A stretch of DNA of 63,392 nucleotides from [Leptolyngbya] sp. JSC-1 (GTDB taxonomy: Bacteria; Cyanobacteriota; Cyanobacteriia; Elainellales; Elainellaceae), in NCBI GenBank assembly GCA_000733415.1, contig KL662191.1, positions 5,903,038-5,966,429 of the forward strand, in the 5' to 3' direction. Both the position numbers and the translations under genes were made by a program. The notes beneath the pieces were generated by a model. It saw nothing but the letters and a program-made list of their open reading frames with translations, did not search any database and was not told the origin of the DNA. Positions within the stretch are counted from its first letter, which is position 1. Every line of letters starts with the position of its first letter. Positions 17,112 through 25,931 of this stretch are shown piece after piece.

Positions 17112-19322
17112 ATGATTCCCCCTTTTGTTAAACGATATGTGATTGCGCTAGAGCGGCACAAGTGGGCCGGTTTAGCGGGTTTTGTGTTAGTCAGCGGCAT
17201 TTCGGGTGTAGTTGCAGCGATGCAATCGCCTCCGGCAGAGAGCTACCAAGCGCGCGGCATGCTAACCTACAGTGCTCCACCTGACACCTTCTCGGCCACG
17301 GGGGCCGCCCTCCAGCAGCAAGGGCAGGCTGTGACCAAGGAGATTTTGCTGTCGGAAAACGTCCTGACAATGACGACCCAACGCTTACAAACCCAGCAAA
17401 TCCCGGTACAACCAGAGGAAATTCTGGTAAAGGCCCGTGTAGTGATCGATGGTCCTATGACTGAAGGCACGACGCCACCCGCCAAAGAAAAAACTTCGTC
17501 AGGGCAGGGGCTGCGGGTTTTAGTGTCCTATCAGGACGGCAGGCGAGAGCGAGCGGTTGGCGTCACCAATGCGTTGATGGAGGCAATGGTCGAACAGAGT
17601 CGCCAGTTCAATACGCAGCAGCTCGACCGGATTATCCAGAACCTGAATCAAATTCTGCCGAAGGTGGACCGGGAACTGCGACAGGCCGAGCAGAATCTGC
17701 AGCGCTATGTGCAGCGAGAAGGAACCGCCATTCAATCGGCAGAAAGCGGTAATCTCCTGCAAGCCTTGACTAGCAGCCAGCAACAGCAGCGCCAGTTGCG
17801 TCTAGAAATTGCCGGGATTGACGCCCAACTCCGCAGTTTGCAATCACGCCTCGGGATGTCTCCCGACGAAGCCTATGCTGCCTCGGCCCTCAGTGCTGAT
17901 CCCATCCTTGCCGATCTGCGGGTCAAAATCTACCAGGCTGAGCAGCAGCAGCAGCTTCTCGCCAAAACCCTCCGCCCCAACCACCCGACAATGGTGGAGT
18001 TGCAAAATCAGCTTGATTCCTATGAAACCCTACTACAACAGCGCGTCACTGAGGTGATTGGCGGTGGCAGGGTAGCAGCTCCCCTACGAGCCAGCGAAGC
18101 GATTCGGCAAGCCAGCAGCCTGGATCCAGCCCGGCAAACCCTAGCCACGAACCTGATCAACCTGAAAACCCAGCGAGATGCCCTGCAACAAAAGCTCGCT
18201 AATTTGACCCGCTCTGAACAAGAGCTGCGGCAAGAGTATTCCAGCATTCCCAACAAGCAGCTTGAGCAACAGCGGTTGCAGCAGCAAGTGGCGCTGAAAC
18301 AAACTTTCTTCGATCAGATTCAGGCACGCCTTGCCGATGCCCGGTTGGCTCAGGAAGAGGCAGTCGGTAGTTTGGTGGTGGTGCAACCAGCCCAAGCCGA
18401 ACTGATTCCCCAAACCGGGCTGAGTAGCCTGGTGATTTTGCTGGTGGGTAGCGGTGTTGGCGTACTGGTTGGGGCCGGATTGGTGCTGCTGTTGGGCGCG
18501 CTCGATTCTACTTTCTACACCGTGGAAGATGTGCAGGGTGCACTTAAACAAGAAGAAGTCCCTGTACTGGGCATTCTACCCCTCTTGCCGGACGAAACCG
18601 ATTGGGTGCCTGTGGTGGCTGAACCGGGATCGCCCTATCTAGAAGCCTACGAACGGCTGCGCAGTACGGTACGGCGGATCGGCGGCGGCAAAGCGCTGAA
18701 GGTAATGCTGTTGACCAGCACCATCGGCGGAGAAGGTAAGACGGTAACGGCCTACAATCTAGCGATTGCCTCAGCCAGGGCTGGAAAACGGACGCTGTTG
18801 ATTGAAGCCAATCTGCGAGCCGCCTCCCAAGTTCAGGCATTCAAATTGGCCGTCGATCCCGAGAGCTTGGTCGAACCCCTGCGCTATTACGGCAACCTAA
18901 GCGACTGTGTTCGGTTAGTGCCAGAGATTGAGAACCTCTATGTAGTGCCCAGTGCCGGCCCCCAGCGCCATGCCGCAGCCATTCTAGAGTCGAGCGAGAT
19001 GCGGCGATTGCTAGAGGATGCGCGCGGACGCTTCGATCTGGTGATTCTTGATACGCCTGCCCTTAACCGCTGCAATGATGCCTTGTTGCTAGAACCCTAT
19101 ACAGACGGTATTGCCCTAGTCACCCGTCCCGGCTACACCGAAGATGGACTGTTGAATGAAACAGTGCGGGAATTCGTCGAATCCGACCAAATTCGCTTTT
19201 TAGGGGCCATTATCAACGCTGCCGAAATCCCGCTTCAGGAGCCGCTGCTGCCTGCAGACGAGGAAGAAGACCCAGAGGATTTGCCGGATCAGGAGCGGGA
19301 AAGAGTGCCAATTGCTTCATGA
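17112..19322 (+). CDS. Wzc-like polysaccharide co-polymerase with divergent BY-kinase domain
   Basis: A 736-residue inner-membrane protein: Wzz-type N-terminal helix (about 17-38), a long coiled-coil periplasmic part (about 155-440, GNVR-like), a second membrane helix (about 433-460), and a cytoplasmic P-loop domain. The Walker A is GGEGKTVT (about 538-545). The Walker A' that normally reads LLIDADLR is LLIEANLR, so its Asp is lost, and the Walker B is LVILDTPA. The C-terminus is acidic and ends without the usual tyrosine cluster. It probably controls chain length and export. Whether it can phosphorylate itself on Tyr is doubtful. It directly follows the OPX gene. Confidence 0.88.
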   Translation: MIPPFVKRYVIALERHKWAGLAGFVLVSGISGVVAAMQSPPAESYQARGMLTYSAPPDTFSATGAALQQQGQAVTKEILLSENVLTMTTQRLQTQQIPVQPEEILVKARVVIDGPMTEGTTPPAKEKTSSGQGLRVLVSYQDGRRERAVGVTNALMEAMVEQSRQFNTQQLDRIIQNLNQILPKVDRELRQAEQNLQRYVQREGTAIQSAESGNLLQALTSSQQQQRQLRLEIAGIDAQLRSLQSRLGMSPDEAYAASALSADPILADLRVKIYQAEQQQQLLAKTLRPNHPTMVELQNQLDSYETLLQQRVTEVIGGGRVAAPLRASEAIRQASSLDPARQTLATNLINLKTQRDALQQKLANLTRSEQELRQEYSSIPNKQLEQQRLQQQVALKQTFFDQIQARLADARLAQEEAVGSLVVVQPAQAELIPQTGLSSLVILLVGSGVGVLVGAGLVLLLGALDSTFYTVEDVQGALKQEEVPVLGILPLLPDETDWVPVVAEPGSPYLEAYERLRSTVRRIGGGKALKVMLLTSTIGGEGKTVTAYNLAIASARAGKRTLLIEANLRAASQVQAFKLAVDPESLVEPLRYYGNLSDCVRLVPEIENLYVVPSAGPQRHAAAILESSEMRRLLEDARGRFDLVILDTPALNRCNDALLLEPYTDGIALVTRPGYTEDGLLNETVREFVESDQIRFLGAIINAAEIPLQEPLLPADEEEDPEDLPDQERERVPIAS

Positions 19323-19345
19323 TGCTATTCTCTATAGCTGCAGAA

Positions 19346-19429
19346 TTAGTCTTCATTCCAGCCAAATAGCAAGACGGCGAGGCTGAAAGCGGCGATTGTA
19401 AAAATTGTCATGTAAACGGCAGTAGTCAC
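19346..19429 (-). CDS. Possible 27-residue single-helix membrane peptide
   Basis: A short frame from GTG (19429) to TAA (19346) encodes 27 residues: about ten mixed residues, then the hydrophobic TIAAFSLAVLLFGW, ending N-E-D. AGGAG stands about eight bases before the GTG. The form (one helix, short acidic end) is like the small subunits of photosynthetic or respiratory complexes, but I do not recognise it as PetL, PetN, PsbM or another named subunit. It follows the DUF3067 gene on the same strand after 117 bases. Confidence 0.4.
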   Translation of the reverse strand: MTTAVYMTIFTIAAFSLAVLLFGWNED

Positions 19430-19546
19430 CTGTATCTCTCCTAATTGTTGTCATCAAGAAGAATGAGCAATAGAATGCTCTTGGCTGCCATTGTCTACAT
19501 ACAATTGTGAAATTATCGTGTAAGCAAGCCTGAAATTTCGCTGCGT

Positions 19547-19861
19547 CTACTGTTCTACAATCCACTCAGAAGCGCGTTCGCCTAGGTCAATAGGAATATT
19601 GACAGCTTTGCCTAAGCGGGGACGTTCTCGAGTTCGCGTTACAAAATTTTGCACTTGCGCGGTGCAGCCCCAGGCATTGATGTAGGTTGCTACTTCCTCT
19701 AGATGAGCCAGGTATTCTGCCTCTGTCATCGGAAAAGACGCCTGCTCCAAATACTTCCACATGATTTGCAGAAACACCTTGCCCTGGGTACGTCGCAATT
19801 GCACATCAAACGAACGGCCCCATTTACTTAGCAATAGCTGGTGCAACTCTTCTCCGGTCAT
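19547..19861 (-). CDS. DUF3067 family protein
   Basis: A soluble protein of 104 residues conserved in cyanobacteria and plastid-bearing eukaryotes, function not established as far as I know. The family pattern is seen in MTGEELHQLLLSKWGRSFD, VFLQIMWKYLEQASFP and the TRERPRLGKAVNIPIDLG tail. The ATG at 19861 is used because it follows GAAGGA at good spacing and matches the usual N-terminus; the frame opens five codons earlier. It may share a transcript with the 27-residue frame downstream. Confidence 0.8.
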   Translation of the reverse strand: MTGEELHQLLLSKWGRSFDVQLRRTQGKVFLQIMWKYLEQASFPMTEAEYLAHLEEVATYINAWGCTAQVQNFVTRTRERPRLGKAVNIPIDLGERASEWIVEQ

Positions 19862-20104
19862 AGTTTTCCTTCTCAATCCGCGCCCGCAAACCTGTGCCCT
19901 CTAAACGTTAGCTCAACGCATTATGTTTGAGAAGTACATTTAGGAGGAAGTAGACAGCATCAAGCAACAGGACTAGCTTTCCTACACAGGCGAAATCTTT
20001 TCACAGGTGACAATTTTACGTTGTACAAAAAAACGGGATTTTTTCAGCATCGAATGGCAACGACTCCGGTAGGATAAAAAAACATCTGGTTCGGATTGAC
20101 GGGC

Positions 20105-20467
20105 ATGGAAATTCGAGAACAGCTAAACCGGCAGCGCGTGAAGTACATCGTCAATAGCTATCAGCTTGGCGGCAATGAGGATAATCGATTTGATCTGTAC
20201 CTAGAAGAGTTGCTGCAAATTTATCCTCATGCGTTGATTGAGTTGGCATTGGTGGAAACCTTGATCGATCAATGGTTGATGGTGCCCCTAACCCGAGGCG
20301 TGGAGTTCTTGATCCGCACCCACAGTAGGTTGAAGGATTGGGAAAACCAGCCAATTGTCAGTACGATCACGCCAGAGCAGTTTCAGCAGATTGCTGGACT
20401 CGACCCAGCCCCTATCTTCGGCACCACAAAATTAGCTTCCACTAGTTCGATTGCTCACCCCCTCTAA
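20105..20467 (+). CDS. Conserved hypothetical protein
   Basis: A soluble protein of 120 residues that I cannot assign. It begins MEIREQLNRQRVKYIVNSY and is rich in helices, with an acidic middle part (YLEELLQIYPHALIELALVE). No cofactor, metal or membrane motif is seen. The ATG at 20105 is preferred over an earlier TTG-opened frame at 20096. Its TAA overlaps the TAG of the convergent comF-like gene within the same four bases (CTAA at 20464-20467). Confidence 0.7.
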   Translation: MEIREQLNRQRVKYIVNSYQLGGNEDNRFDLYLEELLQIYPHALIELALVETLIDQWLMVPLTRGVEFLIRTHSRLKDWENQPIVSTITPEQFQQIAGLDPAPIFGTTKLASTSSIAHPL

Positions 20468-21147
20468 GCCTCTGTCCTGATAGACGATAGCGCCCTAGCC
20501 ACGACCACAATGCCGTAGACCGAAATCTGATGGCGTCGCAATGTGTAGGCCGCCGCTCTCGCCGTTGCTCCAGTCGTGTAGATGTCATCAAGCAGTAGCA
20601 CAGCCTGTGGCGGTTTTGTCTTGAACGGTTCACCCAGCTCAAAGGCTCCGGCCAAATTGTGCTCGCGGGCAGTGGCAGACAACCCAAACTGAGCCTCGGT
20701 GCTGCGACTGCGGATGAGGCCGTGGGATTGTAGCGGTAAGCCCGTGTGTTGACAGAATGCCTTTGCGATTAACTCTGCCTGATTAAACCCACGCTGCTGC
20801 TGTTTAGCGGCATGCAGCGGAATTGGTACTACCATCAGCGATTTTTTCTTCGACGCGGCAAAATTTAGCCAGAGCTGAGCCAGTTCATGCCCCAGAGGTT
20901 GGGCCAACCGGGTTTGCTGCTCGTATTTCAAGGCGGCAATCGCTCGTTTCAGAGCGCCACCATAGACTCCCCAAGCTAAAACTGGTAGCGGCGGCTGCCA
21001 ACCTTGCTCAGACGCAGCCAAATGCAGGCAGTAAAGCCGCTGTTGACAGTCACAACAGAGCACTCGTGCCGTAGATCGCTGGCACAGCGGGCAAACTGAC
21101 TCTAAACACAGTTCTGCTAGTCCAACCAGGTTTCTCACCCATCGCAT
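20464..21147 (-). CDS. ComF-family phosphoribosyltransferase-like protein
   Basis: A 227-residue protein of the ComF/GntX family. It has an N-terminal zinc-binding segment (CPLCQRS ... CCDCQQRLYC) and a type I phosphoribosyltransferase domain whose PRPP loop reads VLLLDDIYTTGATA (about 188-201). ComF proteins take part in DNA uptake in naturally competent bacteria, and many cyanobacteria carry the gene. The RGFNQAELIA motif is typical. Length is normal. It converges on the preceding gene with overlapping stop codons. Confidence 0.88.
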   Translation of the reverse strand: MRWVRNLVGLAELCLESVCPLCQRSTARVLCCDCQQRLYCLHLAASEQGWQPPLPVLAWGVYGGALKRAIAALKYEQQTRLAQPLGHELAQLWLNFAASKKKSLMVVPIPLHAAKQQQRGFNQAELIAKAFCQHTGLPLQSHGLIRSRSTEAQFGLSATAREHNLAGAFELGEPFKTKPPQAVLLLDDIYTTGATARAAAYTLRRHQISVYGIVVVARALSSIRTEA

Positions 21148-21483
21148 CCTTACTCCACCCTTCCCCTTATCTCCCTAACTGAACGACATCTCCCACCCCT
21201 CACTCCCCTACCTCCCCCATCTCCCCTCGTTTGGCGAGGCCCACGAGCCGCATCTCCCCCACCCATCTTGGCCGCCAAACCTTAAATCATTCCCCGAAGC
21301 TAGACAGGAAGCCAGGCAACGTGGCTAGAATAACAGCATGTAACAAATCTATAGTTCCACTTCTAGCGGTGGGGCTTAACATGTTTGTTATCTACTTCAA
21401 CCTTAGTAACGTTCAGCAATTTGTAATTACGAACTGCAACGCAATTCTTAACTGAAACAGAACAGCAAAAATATCAACTGCCC
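21148..21483. other. Intergenic region upstream of infC, with C-rich repeats
   Basis: About 336 bases. The left half (about 21150-21260) is a C-rich stretch with many copies of (A/T)CTCCCC-like units on the plus strand, a degenerate short tandem repeat block of the type common in filamentous cyanobacteria. The right half is A/T-rich and should carry the infC promoter and leader. I see no obvious ribosome site just before the infC ATG. Confidence 0.55.
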
Positions 21484-22011
21484 ATGGCTCTGACCAAACC
21501 AAATCGAGACTTACCAACGATCAACGAACGGATTCGCTTTCCCAAGATTCGCGTGATTGACAGTGATGGGAGCCAGTTGGGGATCATGGCTCCTCGCGAA
21601 GCCCTCAGGATCGCAGAGGAAAAAGAGCTGGATTTAGTGCTCGTGAGTGACAAGGCTGATCCGCCCGTGTGTCGGATCATGGACTACGGTAAATTTAAGT
21701 TTGAACAAGAGAAAAAGGCGAGAGAAGCTCGCAAGAAGCAGCATACTTCCGATGTCAAGGAAGTAAAAATGCGCTATAAGATTGAGGATCATGACTATCA
21801 GGTACTGGTGAAGCGGGCCTCCGGCTTTCTGGGTGACGGCGATAAGGTCAAAGCGACTGTCATGTTCCGGGGTCGGGAGAGTCAGCACAGCGACCTGGCT
21901 GAAAGTTTGCTGATGCGCATGGCGAATGACTTGCAAAATGTGGCGGAGATCCAGCAGGCTCCCAAGCGCGAAGGCAAGAACATGATCATGATGCTCTCTC
22001 CTAAAAAGTAA
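21484..22011 (+). CDS. infC: Translation initiation factor IF-3
   Basis: IF-3 binds the 30S subunit and checks start-codon and initiator-tRNA pairing. The protein is 175 residues, with the N-domain signature (D)LPTINERIRFPKIRVIDSDG, the lysine-rich linker, and the C-domain (KYKIEDHDYQVLVKRA-like region, VMFRGRE motif). Length is normal. The start is an ordinary ATG at 21484, not the AUU found in enterobacteria, so that form of start-codon autoregulation is not shown here. A strong terminator follows at 22070-22110. rpmI and rplT, often beside infC, are not in the window. Confidence 0.96.
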   Translation: MALTKPNRDLPTINERIRFPKIRVIDSDGSQLGIMAPREALRIAEEKELDLVLVSDKADPPVCRIMDYGKFKFEQEKKAREARKKQHTSDVKEVKMRYKIEDHDYQVLVKRASGFLGDGDKVKATVMFRGRESQHSDLAESLLMRMANDLQNVAEIQQAPKREGKNMIMMLSPKK

Positions 22012-22069
22012 ATTACAGCAGTAAGTTACAAAAATAAGCTGCAAACTGGCGCTTTGCTCAATTTGTAAG

Positions 22070-22110
22070 TTCTGCCTCATGCTACTTCGCACGCTGGGGC
22101 AGAATTTTTT
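22070..22110 (+). terminator. Rho-independent terminator of infC
   Basis: TTCTGCC (22070-22076) pairs with GGCAGAA (22098-22104), the inner part contains a TTCG turn, and six T residues follow (22105-22110). It ends the infC transcript 60-100 bases after the stop. Confidence 0.85.
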
Positions 22111-22307
22111 ATTGCGGCTCAATCTTGAGAAATCGAGTTGGAAAATTTAGGGGCAATCTATTACCAAACCCAACGGCGCGGTTAGAATAGCGGTTTTTGA
22201 TTAGACAATAGATCAGGGTGCTGGGGGTGTACCCTTATACCGGCATCTGATTTACTGGGGATGATGTACTGAAGTGCTTTAGAGATGCAAGAAGGAAACG
22301 GAGCTGC

Positions 22308-23153
22308 ATGAAGCGAGAACGGACGCCCGTTCCACAGCAGAAGAGTCGAAGATCTGGGGGAAGATGGTTGAGTTGGTTGAATCTTCGCCCTGAGGAAAGT
22401 GAGCGCACCTTTTTGATGTTCGCTTTCTATACCCTCAGCTCAGTCGGAATTCTCTGGTTAGAGGTCAGCGTGGCAGCGCTATTTTTGGGTGAATATGGGG
22501 CTGAGTCCTTGCCTTGGATCTACATTGCCAGCGCTGGGATCGGCACAGGCTTTGGGTTTCTCTACGCTTGGCTGCAAAAGTGGCTCCCCCTGCGGCAGGT
22601 GATTGTGATTACCGCTGGGTTGATGGCCGTGCCGCTGTTTTTGTTTCGCTTGGAGCTGCATCCTGCCCTGTTGGGAGGGTATACGATTTTTTTGATGCGG
22701 CTGTGGCTGGAAGCAATTTATGTGATTAACGAAATCAACACCTCGATTACGGCCAATCAGCTCTTTACAATCCGAGAAATTAAGCGCACCTACCCGTTGA
22801 TTAGCAGCGGTATTCTAGCAGCGGATGTTTTGAGTGGTCTCTCCCTGCCCCTACTGCGCAGCCTGATTGGCTTAGGAAATGTGATTTGGTTAGCAGGAGC
22901 CATGCTGTGCGGTGGAGCCGCCATTTTGCTGTATCTCACACAGATCTACCGACAGTTTTTTCCAGATGGATCCCGACGGCGCACCACTGACAAACCGCCC
23001 GACTTTACCAACCGGCAAGTGCAGGGGCCATTGCGTCGCTACATCATTTGGGTGATTGTATTTTTTGTTGCTGCTGCAAATCCTGTCGCTGCTGCTCGAT
23101 TTTCAGTACCTAAGTCAGCTCGAACAAAACGTCAGCGTCGAAACAATCGCTGA
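22308..23153 (+). CDS. ATP/ADP-translocase-like membrane carrier, N-terminal part (frame broken)
   Basis: The first 250 or so residues are a polytopic membrane domain with about seven helices, of the nucleotide-transporter-like (NTT/MFS) type that in cyanobacteria is linked to HEAT repeats. The start ATG at 22308 has an AAGGA-type site upstream. After IIWVIVFF the frame runs into about 27 unrelated residues and stops at 23153. The missing continuation is found in the +1 frame from 23059, so the gene is split at a run of six T (23061-23066). Read as one protein with five T, it would be about 1,008 residues. The break may be real, a sequencing error, or a slippage site. Confidence 0.75.
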   Translation: MKRERTPVPQQKSRRSGGRWLSWLNLRPEESERTFLMFAFYTLSSVGILWLEVSVAALFLGEYGAESLPWIYIASAGIGTGFGFLYAWLQKWLPLRQVIVITAGLMAVPLFLFRLELHPALLGGYTIFLMRLWLEAIYVINEINTSITANQLFTIREIKRTYPLISSGILAADVLSGLSLPLLRSLIGLGNVIWLAGAMLCGGAAILLYLTQIYRQFFPDGSRRRTTDKPPDFTNRQVQGPLRRYIIWVIVFFVAAANPVAAARFSVPKSARTKRQRRNNR

Positions 23154-25332
23154 TTTTCTTGCCTTGTTTAGCGCCTGCTTGGGAATTTTGGAGCTGATTA
23201 CTCAATGGTTTGTCTCGGGGCGGATGATCGAGCGGTTTGGTATTTTCCGGGTGGCTCAGTTTCCGCCGCTGCTGATTTTGCTGCTGAGTGGCCTATCGCT
23301 GACTCGCTTGCTGCCGTTGTTTGTGGGTGTCATCCTGCTGAAGTTTGTAGATGAACTGTTGCGCTATACCCTCGTCGCCAGTACAAGCCCAGTGCTGTTT
23401 CAGCCGTTGCCAGAGGTGCAGCGGGGCCGAGTGCAGTCTCAAGTCAGGGGAATCGCCGAACCACTTGCTACCGGCTTGACTGGGGTTAGCATGCTGTTTG
23501 TGATTTGGCTGTTTCAAGGTCGGCTTTCCTGGTCAACTGCTGTAGCTCAACAGTGGCAAAGTGGCCTGTTTCTGGGCTGTACGGCTCTGCTGGCAGGATT
23601 GTGGTGGTTGACGGTACATAAAATGCGGGCGAAATATCTGGAAGTGCTGGTACTCAGCGCCGATTGGGGCAAATTGAGCCTGTCTCAGGTCGATGCCCAG
23701 CGGTTGAAGCGGGAGCTGAGGGAAGTGCTGAATCGTCCCGATAGCCAATTCGACAAGGATGCCTATATTGATTTGCTGATTCGCACCGATCCCAAAACTG
23801 CTAGCACGATTCTGGCTCCTCAACTGCTGAATCTATCGCCGGAACTCCAGCGACGCAGCCTGGAAGTGATGTTGAAGTATCCCGATCCAGCCTATGCTGG
23901 GGTGATCCAATCACTGATGGAACAGGCGTCTCGCCCCGACGTGTTGGCTGCCGCAATGCGCTACTTCTGGCTTACTAACCCAGTTCCGAATCTGGAACGG
24001 TTGCGGCCCTACTGCCAGCTCGATGTTGATCCAGTAGTTCGCAGCACGGCAACGGCGCTGATGTTGCGCCTCGGCAATCCCCAGCAAAAGGCCGAAGCCA
24101 CCGATATTCTGCGTCGCATGTTGACCCACAAGCAAGAGCAAGAGCGGCGGATGGGCTGCTTGGCGCTGGCCGATGCCCTTTATCTTCAGTCGTTGCGCTT
24201 ATATATTAAACCTCTGCTGCAAGATGAATCGCTGCCGGTGCGCTGTGCGGTTTTAGAAGCGATTGCTGCCACCCATGCCGAGGATTATTATCCGGCCCTG
24301 CTGCGGGGACTGTACTACCAGCCGACCCGGGAAGCAGCTCAGCAGGCCCTCGTCCGTTTAGAAAATGATGCGATCCCGCTACTGCAACGGTTAGCAGACA
24401 ATGTCTATCAACCGACTGTGATCCGGAATCAAGCTTGGAGCACAATTGGGCAGATCGGGACGCCAGAGGCCATCCATATTCTCGTGACGTGCCTGATGAC
24501 GAGCTGGGGACCAACCCGGAAAATGCTGCTGCAAGTATTGCTGCGACTGCCGCAAGAACAAGGGATTGATGCGGTGGCCGATGAACTGGGCCGCAGTGGG
24601 ATTGAGACCCTGATGATCCAGGAATTGCAGTTCTTGGCTCACATCTATGCCGCCCGTCTCGACCTAGCTACCAAATCGACCGCGAAAGAAATTGAGCTGT
24701 TGCACCGTGCTCTGCGTGGCTGCAAAATTGATGCGATTGAGCGCTTATTTTTGCTGATGCAGTTTTTATACGACTCTGACAAAATTCGAGCAGCAGCCTT
24801 CAACCTGCAATCTGACTCTCGCGACGACCGGGCACGCGGGTTAGAAATTTTAGACAACACGCTAGATATTCCCAAAAAGCAAACCGTACTGCATATCTTG
24901 GACAGCGTGTCAAAACAGGAGAAACTGCGCTATCTGGCAGAATTCATTTCCTATCGGCCCATGAAGCCACAGCAGCGATTGCGGTATCTCCTGGACCTGC
25001 GCCATTTCCTATCTGACTGGGTGATTGCCTGCTGCTTTCATCTGGCTCGTCGCGCCCACTGGAAATTGACAGGCGAACAGACTCTAGCCTGTTTGCGATC
25101 GCCCACGGGCTTTGTTCGAGAGGCAGTGCTAGCCTACCTGAGGGCAGCCTCGCCCAAGGCGCTGGGTCAAGTTCTGCCGGCCCTATACAACGATCCAGAC
25201 CCGCTTGTATTCGCTCAAGTTAGCCAAATGATGGCAGAATTGGGACTTGAACCACCTCCTAACCCAAAGCCTCGCCCTCAGGCAACAGAACGAATCCTTG
25301 CCAATTTCGATTCTGACTTAGAGCTGATTTAA
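23056..25332 (+). CDS. ATP/ADP-translocase-like carrier, remaining helices and HEAT-repeat domain
   Basis: Continuation of the preceding gene in another frame; the TTG at 23056 is only where the frame opens and there is no ribosome site. Residues 1-200 supply the remaining membrane helices, ending near GLWWLTVHKMRAKYLEVLVL. Residues 215-740 are a helical solenoid of HEAT-like repeats (repeated L-x-L-x-DPDP, VRxxAxxAL patterns; for example DPVVRSTATALMLRLGNP and ESLPVRCAVLEAIAATH). Such carriers are annotated as Npt1/Npt2-like in cyanobacteria, with unknown substrates. A cNMP-binding gene follows after eight bases and is probably a partner. Confidence 0.78.
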   Translation: MYFLLLLQILSLLLDFQYLSQLEQNVSVETIADFLALFSACLGILELITQWFVSGRMIERFGIFRVAQFPPLLILLLSGLSLTRLLPLFVGVILLKFVDELLRYTLVASTSPVLFQPLPEVQRGRVQSQVRGIAEPLATGLTGVSMLFVIWLFQGRLSWSTAVAQQWQSGLFLGCTALLAGLWWLTVHKMRAKYLEVLVLSADWGKLSLSQVDAQRLKRELREVLNRPDSQFDKDAYIDLLIRTDPKTASTILAPQLLNLSPELQRRSLEVMLKYPDPAYAGVIQSLMEQASRPDVLAAAMRYFWLTNPVPNLERLRPYCQLDVDPVVRSTATALMLRLGNPQQKAEATDILRRMLTHKQEQERRMGCLALADALYLQSLRLYIKPLLQDESLPVRCAVLEAIAATHAEDYYPALLRGLYYQPTREAAQQALVRLENDAIPLLQRLADNVYQPTVIRNQAWSTIGQIGTPEAIHILVTCLMTSWGPTRKMLLQVLLRLPQEQGIDAVADELGRSGIETLMIQELQFLAHIYAARLDLATKSTAKEIELLHRALRGCKIDAIERLFLLMQFLYDSDKIRAAAFNLQSDSRDDRARGLEILDNTLDIPKKQTVLHILDSVSKQEKLRYLAEFISYRPMKPQQRLRYLLDLRHFLSDWVIACCFHLARRAHWKLTGEQTLACLRSPTGFVREAVLAYLRAASPKALGQVLPALYNDPDPLVFAQVSQMMAELGLEPPPNPKPRPQATERILANFDSDLELI

Positions 25333-25340
25333 AGTCTTCT

Positions 25341-25799
25341 ATGCTCACTAGCGTTCAGCGGCTATTGTTGATTCAGAAAGTACCCATCTTCAAAGAACTG
25401 CGCGACGACTTTTTAGTGCGCTTGGCTGCCACCATGGAAGAGCTATCGTTTCCAGCAAAACACACGATTGTGAAACAGGGAGACGAAGGCCGCTCGCTCT
25501 ATATTCTGGCCTCGGGACAGGTCCGGGTTCACATCGGCGACCGAGAGCTGGTAAAACTTAAAAAAGAAGATTGTTTTGGCGAAATGGCTGTTTTGGATGC
25601 CGAGCCCCGTTCTGCTTCCGTAACAACCCTAGAACCCTGTGAATGCTTGATACTGACCCAACAGCAGCTCTATGAGGCAATAGAAGAAACTCCTGGTGTC
25701 GCTGTCAACATTATTCGGTTGCTGTCACGGCGGATTCGAGAGCTGAACCAGCAAATTAATGCGCTAGAGTCGAGTGGTCAGGGGCGATCGCTGATCTGA
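25341..25799 (+). CDS. Cyclic-nucleotide-binding domain protein
   Basis: A 152-residue protein made of one cNMP/Crp-type beta-roll and a short C-terminal coiled coil (about 130-145). The phosphate-binding cassette reads FGEMAVLDAEPRSASV (about 80-95), with the Glu and Arg expected for cAMP/cGMP contact. There is no DNA-binding helix-turn-helix, so it is not a Crp-like regulator. It starts eight bases after the HEAT-repeat carrier gene and is very likely co-translated, which suggests it regulates that carrier. In this family the cNMP domain could also occur as a fused C-terminal domain. Confidence 0.82.
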   Translation: MLTSVQRLLLIQKVPIFKELRDDFLVRLAATMEELSFPAKHTIVKQGDEGRSLYILASGQVRVHIGDRELVKLKKEDCFGEMAVLDAEPRSASVTTLEPCECLILTQQQLYEAIEETPGVAVNIIRLLSRRIRELNQQINALESSGQGRSLI

Positions 25800-25827
25800 C
25801 GGAAGCAGTGAATAGGCATAGGAGTGA

Positions 25828-25851
25828 GTGGGTAGATGGGTAGATGGGTAG
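25828..25851 (+). repeat. 8-base tandem repeat, three copies
   Basis: GTGGGTAG, ATGGGTAG, ATGGGTAG in a row between the cNMP gene and the DUF427 gene. A short tandem repeat of unknown role. Confidence 0.65.
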
Positions 25852-25931
25852 CTTTTTACTTTCTAATGTGAAAGTGCTTTGGTTGAACTGCCCTGGTTAG
25901 TAAAAGTCGGTTGTAAAGCAAGGAGTATGCT

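Noticed and set aside
21484..21486. Unusual infC start codon
   Set aside because: The gene begins with an ordinary ATG.
22308..25332. Programmed frameshifting as the certain explanation of the carrier gene
   Set aside because: A T6 run alone is not enough; a sequencing or assembly indel is equally simple and cannot be excluded here.
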